Positions 27,488 to 36,884 of a DNA stretch of 64,000 nucleotides are shown in pieces (positions within the stretch are counted from its first letter, which is position 1; the number at the start of each line of letters is the position of its first letter). Position numbers and translations under genes: made by a program. The notes under the pieces are model-generated. The model was not told where the DNA came from, did not search any database, and worked only from the letters and a program-made list of their open reading frames with translations. Origin of the DNA: Alteromonas australica (lineage in GTDB: Bacteria; Pseudomonadota; Gammaproteobacteria; Enterobacterales; Alteromonadaceae); assembly GCF_000730385.1 (NCBI RefSeq), contig NZ_CP008849.1, forward strand, positions 2,108,001-2,172,000, written 5' to 3'.

Positions 27488-29155
27488 ATGGCCGAGACTG
27501 ACCATCGTCCGACCAATTTTATCCGTCAGATCATTGACAAAGACCTTGCCAATGGTGTGCACGACACTATCAAAACTCGATTCCCACCTGAACCCAATGG
27601 CTTTTTGCACATTGGTCATGCAAAGTCGATTTGCTTAAATTTTGGTATTGCCCAAGATTATCAGGGTACGTGTAATTTACGTTTTGACGACACCAATCCA
27701 GCAAAAGAAGATATTTCTTTCGTGAACTCAATTAAAGAAGATGTTCACTGGTTGGGTTTCGAATGGGACGGTGAAGAAAGGTACTCATCAAATTACTTTG
27801 ATCAGCTTCACGGATTTGCAAAAGAGTTGATTAGCAAAGGCTTAGCCTATGTTGACTTCTCTAGTCAAGATGCCATGCGTGAAATGCGCGGCACATTGAC
27901 CGAAGCGGGTAAAAATAGCCCTTATCGTGATACCGACATTGAAACGAATTTACGTGAATTCGAAAAAATGACGGCGGGCGAATACAAAGAAGGTGAATGT
28001 AGTTTACGTGCCAAAATTGACATGTCTTCACCTTTCATGTGTATGCGCGATCCTGTTATTTATCGTGTGAAGCATGCTCATCATCATCAAACCGGTGATA
28101 AGTGGTGTGTGTATCCAATGTATGATTTCACGCATTGTATTTCGGACGCCATTGAAGGCATTACGCACTCATTATGCACGTTGGAGTTTCAAGATAACCG
28201 TAGACTTTATGACTGGGTTATTGAGAATATCACCATAGATTGTGCCCCTAGACAGTATGAATTCTCTCGCCTAAACCTAGAATATACGGTGCTAAGTAAG
28301 CGCAGGTTAATTCAACTTGTTGAAGAAAATCATGTAAGTGGCTGGGACGACCCACGTATGCCTACCGTTGCTGGCTTGCGCCGCCGAGGTTATACCCCTG
28401 GCGCGGTACGCGAGTTTTGTAAGCGTATTGGTGTTACGAAAATGGATAACATGGTAGAAATGTCTATGTTAGAAGCCTGTATTCGTGACGATCTTAACGT
28501 TAACGCCCCTCGCGCAATGGCAGTGCTTGACCCTATCAAATTAGTTATTGAGAACTATGCAGATGGGCAAAGTGAAATTCTCAATGCGCCTAATCACCCT
28601 AATGATGAGACGATGGGAACACGGGAAATTAGTTTTGGTCGAGAAATTTGGATTGAAGCAGAAGATTTTCGTGAATCCGCCAACAAAAAATTTAAGCGCT
28701 TAGTGTTAGATAAAGAAGTGCGTTTACGCAATGCCTACGTGGTTAAAGCAAATCGTGTGGAAAAAGACGCTGATGGCAACGTCACAACAGTGTATTGCAC
28801 ATACGACCCAGATACCTTAGGTAAAGATCCTGCCGATGGCCGCAAAGTAAAAGGTGTGATTCATTGGGTAGATGCTGGTACGGCGCAAGCAGCAGAGTTT
28901 CGTTTGTACGATCGTTTATTTAACGTGCCCAATCCTGCAGCACAAGAGGACTTTACCAGCGCGATCAACCCAGACTCATTGCAAATTATGCAAGGGTGGG
29001 TGGAAGCAGGTTTAGACATAAATGTACCTGAAGTTGGCGCTTGGCAATTTGAGCGAACGGGATATTTCTGCTTAGATGCCGATAGCGTTGAAGGCAAGCC
29101 CGTTTTCAACCGTACCGTTGGACTTCGTGATACCTGGGCTAAAATTGGCGATTAA
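27488..29155 (+). CDS. glnS: Glutaminyl-tRNA synthetase
   Basis: Class I aminoacyl-tRNA synthetase that charges tRNA-Gln, 555 residues against about 554 in E. coli. The N-terminus [16 protein letters not shown] matches the family. The nucleotide-binding motifs are HIGH (in [15 protein letters not shown]) and the KMSKS variant VLSKR. The C-terminal anticodon-binding beta-barrels include KLVIENY and [20 protein letters not shown], and the protein ends [16 protein letters not shown] chose ATG 27488 because AAGGGG (27473-27478) is about 9 bp away and the homologous protein starts there; ATG 27482 is too close to the ribosome-binding site. Confidence 0.98.
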   Translation: MAETDHRPTNFIRQIIDKDLANGVHDTIKTRFPPEPNGFLHIGHAKSICLNFGIAQDYQGTCNLRFDDTNPAKEDISFVNSIKEDVHWLGFEWDGEERYSSNYFDQLHGFAKELISKGLAYVDFSSQDAMREMRGTLTEAGKNSPYRDTDIETNLREFEKMTAGEYKEGECSLRAKIDMSSPFMCMRDPVIYRVKHAHHHQTGDKWCVYPMYDFTHCISDAIEGITHSLCTLEFQDNRRLYDWVIENITIDCAPRQYEFSRLNLEYTVLSKRRLIQLVEENHVSGWDDPRMPTVAGLRRRGYTPGAVREFCKRIGVTKMDNMVEMSMLEACIRDDLNVNAPRAMAVLDPIKLVIENYADGQSEILNAPNHPNDETMGTREISFGREIWIEAEDFRESANKKFKRLVLDKEVRLRNAYVVKANRVEKDADGNVTTVYCTYDPDTLGKDPADGRKVKGVIHWVDAGTAQAAEFRLYDRLFNVPNPAAQEDFTSAINPDSLQIMQGWVEAGLDINVPEVGAWQFERTGYFCLDADSVEGKPVFNRTVGLRDTWAKIGD

Positions 29156-29181
29156 TGGCTAACACAGCCTAGTCGAAACTT

Positions 29182-29216
29182 AAAAAAGCCGCGATTAAGA
29201 TAATCGCGGCTTTTTT
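29182..29216. terminator. Bidirectional terminator between glnS and yciK
   Basis: A perfect 16-bp stem, AAAAAAGCCGCGATTA (29182-29197) against TAATCGCGGCTTTTTT (29201-29216), with a 3-nt loop. The symmetry and A/T ends let it stop both convergent genes. Confidence 0.95.
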
Positions 29217-29287
29217 ATTGCGCATTCAATGAAAGAAGCTTGGTCAATGTGCTTGCTGTGCCTTTTTTGAAACGGCAAGCTTTAACA

Positions 29288-30040
29288 CTATTTTGGTTGG
29301 CAATCTAGCGATTCACCATTCACGTCTATGCTTTCGTCGCCCATTAAATAAAGATAAGTAGGCATAATCTCGGCAGGCGTCTTTAATGTGGCAGGGTCCT
29401 CTGCGGGGAACGCTTGTGCACGCATATTGGTGCGTGTACCGCCTGGGTTAATGCAGTTGAAGCGTAGTGACTTATTTTGGTACTCATCAGCTAATGTTTG
29501 CATTGCACCTTCAGTCGCAAATTTAGACACGGCGTATGTCCCCCAAAAAGCACGCCCTTTGCGTCCCACACTTGAGGTCGTAAAAACGACCGAAGCATGT
29601 GGCGCTTTCTCCAGCACAGGGATGAGGGCTTGTGTCATAAAAATGGTACCGTTTACGTTTATTTGCATAACATCGCGCCATTCATCTTCGCCAATGTCTT
29701 TAAATGCACTTAAATGCCCTAATACTGACGCATTATGTAATAGGCCATCTAATCGCCCAAACTGGTCTAAGATGGTTTGTGCCATTTGCTGATAGTGAGA
29801 AACGGTTGCCCCTTTTAAATCCAGTGGAACAATGGCCGGCTCACTGCCGCCTGCAGCGACTATATCATCGTAAACCTTTTCCAATTTACTCACTGTTCTG
29901 CCTAGCAATATGCAGGTAGCGCCATGTTTTGCGTAGCACCGTGCGGCTTCAGCGCCTATACCATCACCTGCACCGGTAATGAGAATAATCTTCCCCGCTA
30001 ACAAATTTTCAGGGGCATGATACGCATTCATTGTCTTCAT
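29288..30040 (-). CDS. yciK: Short-chain dehydrogenase/reductase YciK
   Basis: NAD(P)-dependent oxidoreductase of the SDR superfamily, 250 residues, orthologous in appearance to E. coli YciK, whose substrate is not established. It has the cofactor loop TGAGDGIG, the NNAG-like LLHNAS, the catalytic serine in FTTSSVGRKGRA and the Tyr-x-x-x-Lys pair in TYAVSKFA. The conserved INPGGTRTNMRAQAFPAEDP and the C-terminal MPTYLYLMGDES are characteristic of the YciK group. The start used follows GGTGAG at a good distance; an ATG three codons later is possible. It converges with glnS. Confidence 0.93.
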   Translation of the reverse strand: MKTMNAYHAPENLLAGKIILITGAGDGIGAEAARCYAKHGATCILLGRTVSKLEKVYDDIVAAGGSEPAIVPLDLKGATVSHYQQMAQTILDQFGRLDGLLHNASVLGHLSAFKDIGEDEWRDVMQINVNGTIFMTQALIPVLEKAPHASVVFTTSSVGRKGRAFWGTYAVSKFATEGAMQTLADEYQNKSLRFNCINPGGTRTNMRAQAFPAEDPATLKTPAEIMPTYLYLMGDESIDVNGESLDCQPK

Positions 30041-30221
30041 TTAATTTACTCACCCAATTAGGCACTAGGCCATGATTTGTATAGATTTGCCGATCATACT
30101 TACCTAGCGCAATAAGTAAAACCATATACAGTGAAAAAGGTTAAACGTAAAAATATTTAACACAATTAGTTAACAAATCTTTGCAAAGTTGCAACAAAGT
30201 TAATAAGATTGAAATAGATAC

Positions 30222-30238
30222 AACTGGTCTAACTTGTT
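30222..30238 (+). promoter_or_regulatory. FadR-like operator upstream of the lipase gene
   Basis: AACTGGTCTAACTTGTT matches 14 of the 15 defined positions of the FadR consensus AACTGGTCnGACnTGTT as I know it from E. coli and relatives. It lies 104 bp before the lipase start in the 301-bp gap after yciK. That gap is otherwise AT-rich and holds no gene. FadR represses fatty-acid degradation genes until acyl-CoA binds it, so this would tie the lipase to fatty-acid supply. The fadR gene is not in the window. Confidence 0.6.
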
Positions 30239-30341
30239 TAATTAACGTTATTCACTGAAGAGATTGTCGCAATAACTAGCCGTCCAGCAGTATGAATATT
30301 ATTTAAACACAGAATAACAACAATGCTTGTAGGGAGTAGTA

Positions 30342-32945
30342 ATGAGAAAACTCATATTAAGTTCCAGTGTGGCTCTTGCACTGGGTCTAACAGGCTGTGG
30401 TGGTTCAGACGATACACTTTCTGACATTCAGGCTGAAACTGAAGTTCAAACACCTTTTTCACGAATTGTCTTCGATCCATCTTCAGGCGATTTAAATATC
30501 CCCAACGATCTTCTAATGCTTCCTGGCGACGACGGTTTCTTTGATTACACATTGAATATACCCGTAGACGATGCCACAGACTTTTCAGATCCTCAAAATG
30601 CACTTAACGTACTGGATGGTTGGTCTACACAACACCCCTTTGCCATTAATGTAGAAACCCCCGCGGGTGTGTCACTGGACGAAAGCACGCTATCAGCCGG
30701 TATTATGCTGTTCGAAGCCACATTAGGTTTAGACCAAAGTGACGCAGACTGCGCGCAGGTTTCCATTCCATCTGCTGGGTGTAAATTGGGTGATCAACTT
30801 ACCTATGGTGTAGATTTTGTTTTATCTCTCGCCGATGACGACACAGTAACCGTCGTGCCGCTAAAGCCGCTTAAATCAGGTCAAGGCTACATGCTGGTAA
30901 TGACCACTGGCTTAAAAGATACTTCGGGTAAATCTGTACAAGGGTCGACGTCTTGGGATTTAACGCGTCAAGATATTGATACCTTGCCGTTATCGTCAGA
31001 CGATCAATTATTACTTCAAGGCATAGTGAATTCGTTAGTCGACCCTGTAATTGCCCAAGGGTATGCTAGAGAGGACATCACCTATGTTTCTGCGTTTACT
31101 ACTCAGTCTGTAGGTGTAGCGCTTAATACCATTAAAAAGGTCATGGTAAGCGACTTCGCACAAGCGTTTGCTGCCGGTGAAGCCACTGCCGCACAAGAGT
31201 TGCCCATTATCGTAGTAGGCGATTCAGCAGCACCTACGGCGATGGAGCGGTTAGAATTAGTGGATGAGGCCACGGTTGATGGCGCAGTTCAATTGGGAAT
31301 TGCCTCGTTACCAGAAGGCTCAGAACAAACCATTGCATTTATTGAAGCGACAGATTTTAGTTCTTTGCAAACCTGTGCCGGTTTATCTGCCACTGCGTCT
31401 GGTCAAATGTCAGCCGAGTGGGGGGCATTGAACGAGTTCGCGACTGCGGTTGCATCAGGAATTTACACTCAGGTCGCGCCATTTTGTGCGGTACAGCACT
31501 ATGAAGGGACGATTTCGCTACCTTACTTTTTGGGTACGCCCAGCGCCGAAAACCCTGAAGCCCCTGTTAACGAGTTTTGGACAGCAGCCTGTGATAGCGG
31601 CATTGTTCTCGCAAGTGCCTCAGACGAGGTGTTAAGTAGCGCAACGCCTGGTCCTAACCATGAGTTTTGTTCGGGTATCGGGCTTGCAGATTTACGTGTG
31701 AATGGCGAGATGCTTGATTCTGCACGGAACATCACAAAATTTAACCCGTATCCACAGCCCAAGGGCGGCAATGACGGTAATGAAACCCTAGATGTACAAG
31801 TTACTGTGCCTGATGTGGCGGTAGCGGCATCACTAGGGGTAACGCTAACCATGCCTGAAGCGGGTTGGCCAGTGGTTATTTTAGCCCACGGTATTACCAG
31901 TAAAAAAGAAGATATGTTGGCTATTTCAGGTGCATTATCCTTAGCTGGCGTTGCCACTATTGCCATTGACCAGCCATTGCATGGTTCTCGTGGTTATGAC
32001 CTCACCGGTGACGGTGTGGACGACATTAATGCAACTGATGTCAGTGCCACCCATTATATGAACCTTGCAAGCCTGCCTACGGCCCGTGATAACCTTCGCC
32101 AGAGCGTGTCTGATTTACTTGGTTTGCGCTTGGGCATTAACGCGGTAGTTGATGCAACCACAACCCAAGGGGTGAAGTTTGATACCTCTCGCGTATCTAT
32201 CATGGGCGTTTCACTTGGCGCGATCACAGGCGGTAACTTCGCTGCCGTTGCGAATACCACCATGGGTGACGAATTAGCAGCCCTAGATAGTATGTTCGCC
32301 ATTAAAGAGGCGTCACTCGAGTCACCAGGAGGTGGTTTAGCGCAGTTCCTTCTAGAGTCGCCAGCTTTCGGTCCGTTGATTAAAGGTTTACTACTTAGTT
32401 CAGCGTCTGAAGAATTCGTTGCACTGTTAGTACAGCTGTATGGCGATACGTCAGATTTGACTGAAGAGCAACTTGTGGCGGCGGTCACTGCATTCATGGA
32501 TGCGTTAACAGACGAACAGACCGCTGAAGTAGAAGCCGTATTCAGTGAGTTTGCTTTTGCCGCCCAAACCATGATGGATGCCGGCGATCCTACTAACTAT
32601 GCCGAAACCTTAGGTGCAACCACACCGGTTCACATGATGACCGTAGTGGGTGACGGCGGTGATGAAAACTTGCCAGATCAAGTGATTCCCGTGTCTACCG
32701 CTTTACCTTTGTCAGGCCAATTACCGCTGGCAAGTACTATCGGGCTAGAGCAAGTTACTACCACGAAAGCAGATACCCAACCGGTGAGCGGCTTAGTGTT
32801 GTTTAACAGTGGCGCACACGCGTCAAGTTTAAGCCCGGCTTCAAATGCAGATGTGACTACGGAAATGCAAAAAGAGGTAGCAGCTTATATTGCCTCTGAT
32901 GCCACCGTAATTAATATCAGTGATGAGAGCGTTGTTGCTAACTAA
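30342..32945 (+). CDS. Extracellular lipase lipoprotein of the Pla-1/cef (VolA) family
   Basis: Surface-exposed or secreted lipase/lysophospholipase, 867 residues. The signal peptide has lipobox LTGC (Cys19, followed by GGSDD), so it is a lipoprotein. The N-terminal segment TPFSRIVFDPSSGDLNIPNDLL is characteristic of the Pla-1/cef family, which includes the Vibrio lipoprotein VolA. The alpha/beta-hydrolase region contains HGITSKKEDML and the nucleophile elbow GVSLG with Ser624. The C-terminus holds GAHASSLSP, the likely histidine segment. GGGAG lies before the ATG. In Vibrio cholerae VolA releases fatty acids from host lipids for uptake; here the role is inferred to be similar. It is followed by its own terminator. 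Confidence 0.9.
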   Translation: MRKLILSSSVALALGLTGCGGSDDTLSDIQAETEVQTPFSRIVFDPSSGDLNIPNDLLMLPGDDGFFDYTLNIPVDDATDFSDPQNALNVLDGWSTQHPFAINVETPAGVSLDESTLSAGIMLFEATLGLDQSDADCAQVSIPSAGCKLGDQLTYGVDFVLSLADDDTVTVVPLKPLKSGQGYMLVMTTGLKDTSGKSVQGSTSWDLTRQDIDTLPLSSDDQLLLQGIVNSLVDPVIAQGYAREDITYVSAFTTQSVGVALNTIKKVMVSDFAQAFAAGEATAAQELPIIVVGDSAAPTAMERLELVDEATVDGAVQLGIASLPEGSEQTIAFIEATDFSSLQTCAGLSATASGQMSAEWGALNEFATAVASGIYTQVAPFCAVQHYEGTISLPYFLGTPSAENPEAPVNEFWTAACDSGIVLASASDEVLSSATPGPNHEFCSGIGLADLRVNGEMLDSARNITKFNPYPQPKGGNDGNETLDVQVTVPDVAVAASLGVTLTMPEAGWPVVILAHGITSKKEDMLAISGALSLAGVATIAIDQPLHGSRGYDLTGDGVDDINATDVSATHYMNLASLPTARDNLRQSVSDLLGLRLGINAVVDATTTQGVKFDTSRVSIMGVSLGAITGGNFAAVANTTMGDELAALDSMFAIKEASLESPGGGLAQFLLESPAFGPLIKGLLLSSASEEFVALLVQLYGDTSDLTEEQLVAAVTAFMDALTDEQTAEVEAVFSEFAFAAQTMMDAGDPTNYAETLGATTPVHMMTVVGDGGDENLPDQVIPVSTALPLSGQLPLASTIGLEQVTTTKADTQPVSGLVLFNSGAHASSLSPASNADVTTEMQKEVAAYIASDATVINISDESVVAN

Positions 32946-32965
32946 TTGAGTAACTTTGTTATTTT

Positions 32966-32993
32966 AAAAAGCCGGCGTATAGCCGGCTTTTTT
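32966..32993 (+). terminator. Intrinsic terminator after the lipase gene
   Basis: GCCGGC (32971-32976) and GCCGGC (32982-32987) form the stem around GTATA, with an A-run before and TTTTTT after. Confidence 0.92.
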
Positions 32994-33045
32994 GTATGCC
33001 CACTAAAAATGTTGTTTGAATGTTTACTATTGTTAATGTAGTGTT

Positions 33046-33062
33046 AATTGGTCGGATCTGTT
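33046..33062 (+). promoter_or_regulatory. FadR-like operator upstream of the acylase gene
   Basis: AATTGGTCGGATCTGTT matches 13 of 15 defined positions of the consensus AACTGGTCnGACnTGTT. It lies 59 bp before the GTG start of the acylase. It is weaker than the site at 30222, but its presence in front of the adjacent, separately terminated gene supports both. Confidence 0.5.
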
Positions 33063-33120
33063 GAAGTCACAAAACGCGACGTCTCCGGGTTCCGAACAAC
33101 AACAATAGAAGGACATATTT

Positions 33121-35652
33121 GTGAAAATAACGACAGAAAAAAGGGCCATTCAAAAAACACTGGTTGCATTGGCAATTGCCACGACGCTAAGTGCCTGTGG
33201 CGATAATGATAACGACTTTAGCCATATCGATACTCCCAGTAATGAAACCCCTAGCACCCCCACGACACCAATCACCACGCCGGTAACTGCCTTCGATGAT
33301 GACGCCTCTCTTGATGCTGAAATACGTTGGACCACCTATGGTGTACCACATATTAAAGCAGACAACTTGGAAAGCATGGCCTATGGGGTGGGCTATGCTT
33401 TCGCCAAAGACAACCTGTGTGTGTTGGCGGATCAAATCGTCAAGTACAATTCCCAGCGTGCTAAATATTTTGGCCCTGATGCTAATCAGGGTAGTGGTGA
33501 CGCTGAACACCTTATAAACGATTTCGGCTTTTTGACGCTGGGGATAAGAGCGTTAGCAGAAGAAAATTTACCCCGCTTGTCAGCAAATTCTCGAGCCATG
33601 TTTCAAGGGTACACGGCAGGATACAATCGTTACCTCAATGAAACACCGCTAGCGGACCAAGACCAAGCATGTGCAGGACAACCTTGGGTTACTGAAATTG
33701 ACAGCGTCGATTTACTAACCTATTCATTAGGTGTAGCGTTGCTGCCTGGAGCAGCAAACTTTCTAGGCCCTATGTTTTTAGCTGCCCCGGAAGGTGAGAA
33801 TTACGCGCCAACTGTGGTGTCAAGTGATAGCGGTGTGTCATCCGCGTTGGCAATAACGCCTAACATCTCACTTCCCGAAAAAAATCCACAGGAAATGGGA
33901 TCTAATGGCTGGGGGTTAGGCAGCGACAAAACCACAAACGGGAAAGGCATGGTACTGGGTAACCCCCACTTTCCTCATACCGGCAACCTTAGATTTTGGC
34001 AATTCCATACTCAAATACCGGGGCATCTTAATGTCACAGGCAGTTCATTAATGGGGTTGCCTGGTGCCGTTAACATTGGCTTTAACGAAAACGTGGCGTG
34101 GACTCACACCTTCTCTACCGCTGAACATTTTGTCGTTTATCAACTGTCTTTAGACGAGGGTGACGCTTCAGGGCTTACGCACAACGTAGATGGAAATAAA
34201 CGCACTATTTATGAAAAACCGTTACAAATTGAAGTGGCTGTGGCACCTGGGCAAACCATAACATTAAGTAAAACCGCTTATTACACTAACTATGGCCCCA
34301 TGATTGAAGTGCCTGGCAGCTTTGATTGGACATCCACAAATGCCTTTGCCATTAAGGATGCTAACTTACCAAACTTTGATGTTGTAGATCATTGGCTAGC
34401 CATGAATATGGCCACATCAATGGATGAGTTTAAACAAGCATTTAAGGATTACGACGGGGTTATTTTTAACAATACAATGGCCGCGTCAGCAGATGGCGAA
34501 GTTTTCTATATAGATGACTCCACGGTCCCCTATCTTACAGATACCGCTATTAACGAACTCACTAGCAATCCAGTATTGATTCAAACCAAGGCATCTGCAG
34601 GGTTTACCGTATTACCCGGCTTTTTATCTGCCTTTGATTTTAATAGTCCGGTACCGTATGAAAATGCACCCAAATATGAAGGCAATGACTCAGTCCAAAA
34701 CTCAAATGATAGTTTCTGGTTAACCAATCTTTCGTCTCCAATTACAGGGGTATCCCCCTTATACGGTGAAGTAGACAATCAACAGTCTTTGCGCTCGCGT
34801 ATGGGACAAAAATTTATTGAATCTGAAGCTGGAAGTGATGGCACCTTTACGCCGCAAGAAGTAGAGGCGCTTTTACTCTCAAACAGAAGTTATCTGGCGG
34901 AAGAAGTATTGCCAAGCTTACTGCAGCTATGTAGTGAGCAAGGATCTGCTCCTGTCGTAGTGGATGGCAATAATGTGTCCGTTGAAGACGCATGCAGTGC
35001 GCTATCAACATGGGACGGAACCATGAATACGGAAAGTGTAGGGGCGCATGTATTTAGAGAATTTGCCTTTCAATTTGCACAAAACCCCCAGTGGGTGACA
35101 CCATTCTCCCTTGAGAACCCGGTGTCTACCCCTAGCGGCTTGATTCAAAACGATGCAACATTGAATCAGTTCGCTCGTGCTGTACAGGTAATTAATGAAG
35201 CCGGTGTGGCTGTCGATGCAGAACTTGGCGACGTTCAATTTGTTGAGCGAAGTTTGCCTGATGGCAGTGCAACAGGAGAGAAAATACCCTGGGGTGGCGC
35301 GCATAATATTGAGGGTGGATTTAATGTGTTTAATATCGTGGCAGGCAACAATGGCACGCTTTTGCCCCGGCATACTTATGCGCCGCTAAATTCAAACACC
35401 ATCATGAGTGCAGAAGCGCAGGGATATCACATAAACTATGGCAGTAGTTGGATGTTGGTCATTAACTTCACGGACGAGGGGCCACAGGGAAGGGGAATAC
35501 TTACCTATTCACAATCTCGTGTGTTTGGCAGTGACCACTTCTTAGACCAAACATTGCTGTATTCTCAGCAACCTAGTTTAAGAGACATGTATTTTACAGA
35601 AGAAGATATAGCTGCAAATACAATCAATGAGTTAATCCTATCGTCAGACTAA
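33121..35652 (+). CDS. Penicillin-acylase-family Ntn hydrolase lipoprotein (N-acyl amide or acyl-homoserine-lactone acylase type)
   Basis: Exported amidohydrolase of the penicillin amidase family (relatives include PvdQ, QuiP and penicillin G acylase), 843 residues. The signal peptide ends in lipobox LSAC (Cys26). The alpha part contains IRWTTYGVPHIKADNLESMA and GYAFAKDNL. The autoproteolytic nucleophile is Ser261 in MGSNGWGLGSDKT, followed by NPHFP and the NIGFNENVAWTHT segment, so the catalytic centre looks intact. GTG is the start, 8 bp after AAGGAC; no better ATG is near. The substrate could be an acyl-homoserine lactone, another N-acyl amide or a beta-lactam. The neighbouring lipase and FadR-like sites favour a fatty-acyl amide. 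It follows the lipase but has its own promoter region. Confidence 0.88.
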   Translation: MKITTEKRAIQKTLVALAIATTLSACGDNDNDFSHIDTPSNETPSTPTTPITTPVTAFDDDASLDAEIRWTTYGVPHIKADNLESMAYGVGYAFAKDNLCVLADQIVKYNSQRAKYFGPDANQGSGDAEHLINDFGFLTLGIRALAEENLPRLSANSRAMFQGYTAGYNRYLNETPLADQDQACAGQPWVTEIDSVDLLTYSLGVALLPGAANFLGPMFLAAPEGENYAPTVVSSDSGVSSALAITPNISLPEKNPQEMGSNGWGLGSDKTTNGKGMVLGNPHFPHTGNLRFWQFHTQIPGHLNVTGSSLMGLPGAVNIGFNENVAWTHTFSTAEHFVVYQLSLDEGDASGLTHNVDGNKRTIYEKPLQIEVAVAPGQTITLSKTAYYTNYGPMIEVPGSFDWTSTNAFAIKDANLPNFDVVDHWLAMNMATSMDEFKQAFKDYDGVIFNNTMAASADGEVFYIDDSTVPYLTDTAINELTSNPVLIQTKASAGFTVLPGFLSAFDFNSPVPYENAPKYEGNDSVQNSNDSFWLTNLSSPITGVSPLYGEVDNQQSLRSRMGQKFIESEAGSDGTFTPQEVEALLLSNRSYLAEEVLPSLLQLCSEQGSAPVVVDGNNVSVEDACSALSTWDGTMNTESVGAHVFREFAFQFAQNPQWVTPFSLENPVSTPSGLIQNDATLNQFARAVQVINEAGVAVDAELGDVQFVERSLPDGSATGEKIPWGGAHNIEGGFNVFNIVAGNNGTLLPRHTYAPLNSNTIMSAEAQGYHINYGSSWMLVINFTDEGPQGRGILTYSQSRVFGSDHFLDQTLLYSQQPSLRDMYFTEEDIAANTINELILSSD

Positions 35653-35723
35653 AAATTGACTGGTATTATAGCCGTCATTTTTTTAACGACGCCTGTAATA
35701 TCAAGATTGGGCGATAAAGCGAA

Positions 35724-35746
35724 GAAGGGGTAAACTTTACCCCTTC
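35724..35746. repeat. 23-bp perfect palindrome before sohB
   Basis: GAAGGGGTAAA (35724-35734) is mirrored by TTTACCCCTTC (35736-35746) around a single C. It lies 22 bp before the sohB start and has no T-run, so it is not an ordinary terminator for either strand. An imperfect hairpin with internal T-run precedes it at about 35660-35703 and may end the acylase transcript. The palindrome could be an operator or a 5' RNA stem of sohB. Confidence 0.6.
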
Positions 35747-35767
35747 GGATTAAACTGGGAGAGTAGT

Positions 35768-36790
35768 TTGGAGTTTTTGTACGAATACGGTTTATTTGTT
35801 GCCAAAGCCGTCACTTTAGTTGTGGCATTCGTTGTGATTGTTTCCACCATAGTGGGCGCGGCGAGCAAACAAAAGCAAGGTAAGGGGCAACTTGAAATAA
35901 CATCACTGTCTGAACAGTTAAAAGACATAACCCATTACGCGCGGCAAGTACTGTTAGATAAAAATGCACAAAAGCAGCTTGCCAAAGAACAAAAGAAAGA
36001 AGAGAAACAAAAGAAGAAAAACAAGGAACCGCAAGATAAAAAGTCACGTTTGTTTGTGTTGGATTTCAAAGGCTCTATGGACGCCAATGAAGTTGAGCAT
36101 TTACGTGAAGAAATTACCGCCCTTCTTTGTATTGCACAAAGTGAAGACGAAGTTTTGGTGCGATTAGAGAGTGGCGGTGGTGTCGTACATGGTTACGGAC
36201 TTGCAGCGTCGCAACTACAACGCATTAAAGAAAAAGGGCTTAAACTCACTATAGCCGTTGATAAAGTCGCCGCTAGCGGTGGGTATATGATGGCTTGCGT
36301 AGCTGATAAATTAATAGCATCCCAATTTGCATATATTGGCTCTATTGGCGTGCTAGCGCAATTGCCTAACTTTAATAAACTATTAAAGAAAAACGATATT
36401 GAATTTGAACAACACACAGCCGGGGAGTACAAACGTACGCTAACTGTGTTTGGTGAAAATAACGACGAAGGTCGGGAAAAATTCAAAGAAGAAATAGAAG
36501 AAATTCATATCTTATTTAAAGACTTTGTTCACAGCCAACGTCCAGACATGGACATTGAGAAAGTGGCAACTGGAGAGTATTGGCCTGGCGTTAAGGCAAA
36601 AGAACTCGGCTTGGTTGATGCGTTATCCACCTCGGATGACTATATCCTTTCTCATCACCCTGAGCGTGAAATATTTAGTGTTAAGTACTCAGTTAAAAAG
36701 AATGTTGCAGAAAAATTAGGCTTGTCTGTGGCCTCAGTAGCTGAGCGCGTGTTAATGAAAAGCTGGAACAAAGCAAGACATTGGTTTTAA
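35768..36790 (+). CDS. sohB: Inner-membrane protease SohB (S49 family)
   Basis: Membrane-anchored serine protease of the signal-peptide-peptidase S49 family, 340 residues (E. coli SohB 349). The N-terminus MEFLYEYGLFVAKAVTLVVA is one membrane segment, followed by a basic Lys/Glu-rich coiled stretch (about 70-95) and the protease domain beginning RLFVLDFKGSMDANEVEHLR. The catalytic Ser170 lies in KVAASGGYMMA and the catalytic Lys222 in AGEYKRTL. The conserved N-terminus requires a TTG start at 35768, after GGGAGAGTAG; no in-frame ATG fits. It is expected to degrade membrane or cleaved signal peptides. The next gene, psrA, follows after about 95 bp. Confidence 0.94.
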   Translation: MEFLYEYGLFVAKAVTLVVAFVVIVSTIVGAASKQKQGKGQLEITSLSEQLKDITHYARQVLLDKNAQKQLAKEQKKEEKQKKKNKEPQDKKSRLFVLDFKGSMDANEVEHLREEITALLCIAQSEDEVLVRLESGGGVVHGYGLAASQLQRIKEKGLKLTIAVDKVAASGGYMMACVADKLIASQFAYIGSIGVLAQLPNFNKLLKKNDIEFEQHTAGEYKRTLTVFGENNDEGREKFKEEIEEIHILFKDFVHSQRPDMDIEKVATGEYWPGVKAKELGLVDALSTSDDYILSHHPEREIFSVKYSVKKNVAEKLGLSVASVAERVLMKSWNKARHWF

Positions 36791-36811
36791 GTAAAAACGA
36801 ATTCTATCATG

Positions 36812-36836
36812 GGGTTAATCTGGTTACGCATAACCC
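36812..36836. repeat. Inverted repeat in the psrA upstream region
   Basis: GGGTTA (36812-36817) and TAACCC (36831-36836) flank a second GGTTA-CGCA-TAACC dyad. It lies about 50 bp before psrA and could be an operator for PsrA itself or another regulator. It does not closely match the PsrA site I know from Pseudomonas. Confidence 0.35.
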
Positions 36837-36884
36837 TTCTGATGGATTTATCTAGTCAGCGGGCTGCTAATAAGAAATATAAAA

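Noticed and set aside
33121..35652. Acylase as a penicillin resistance gene
   Set aside because: Family membership alone does not show beta-lactam activity. The genomic context points to acyl-chain scavenging.
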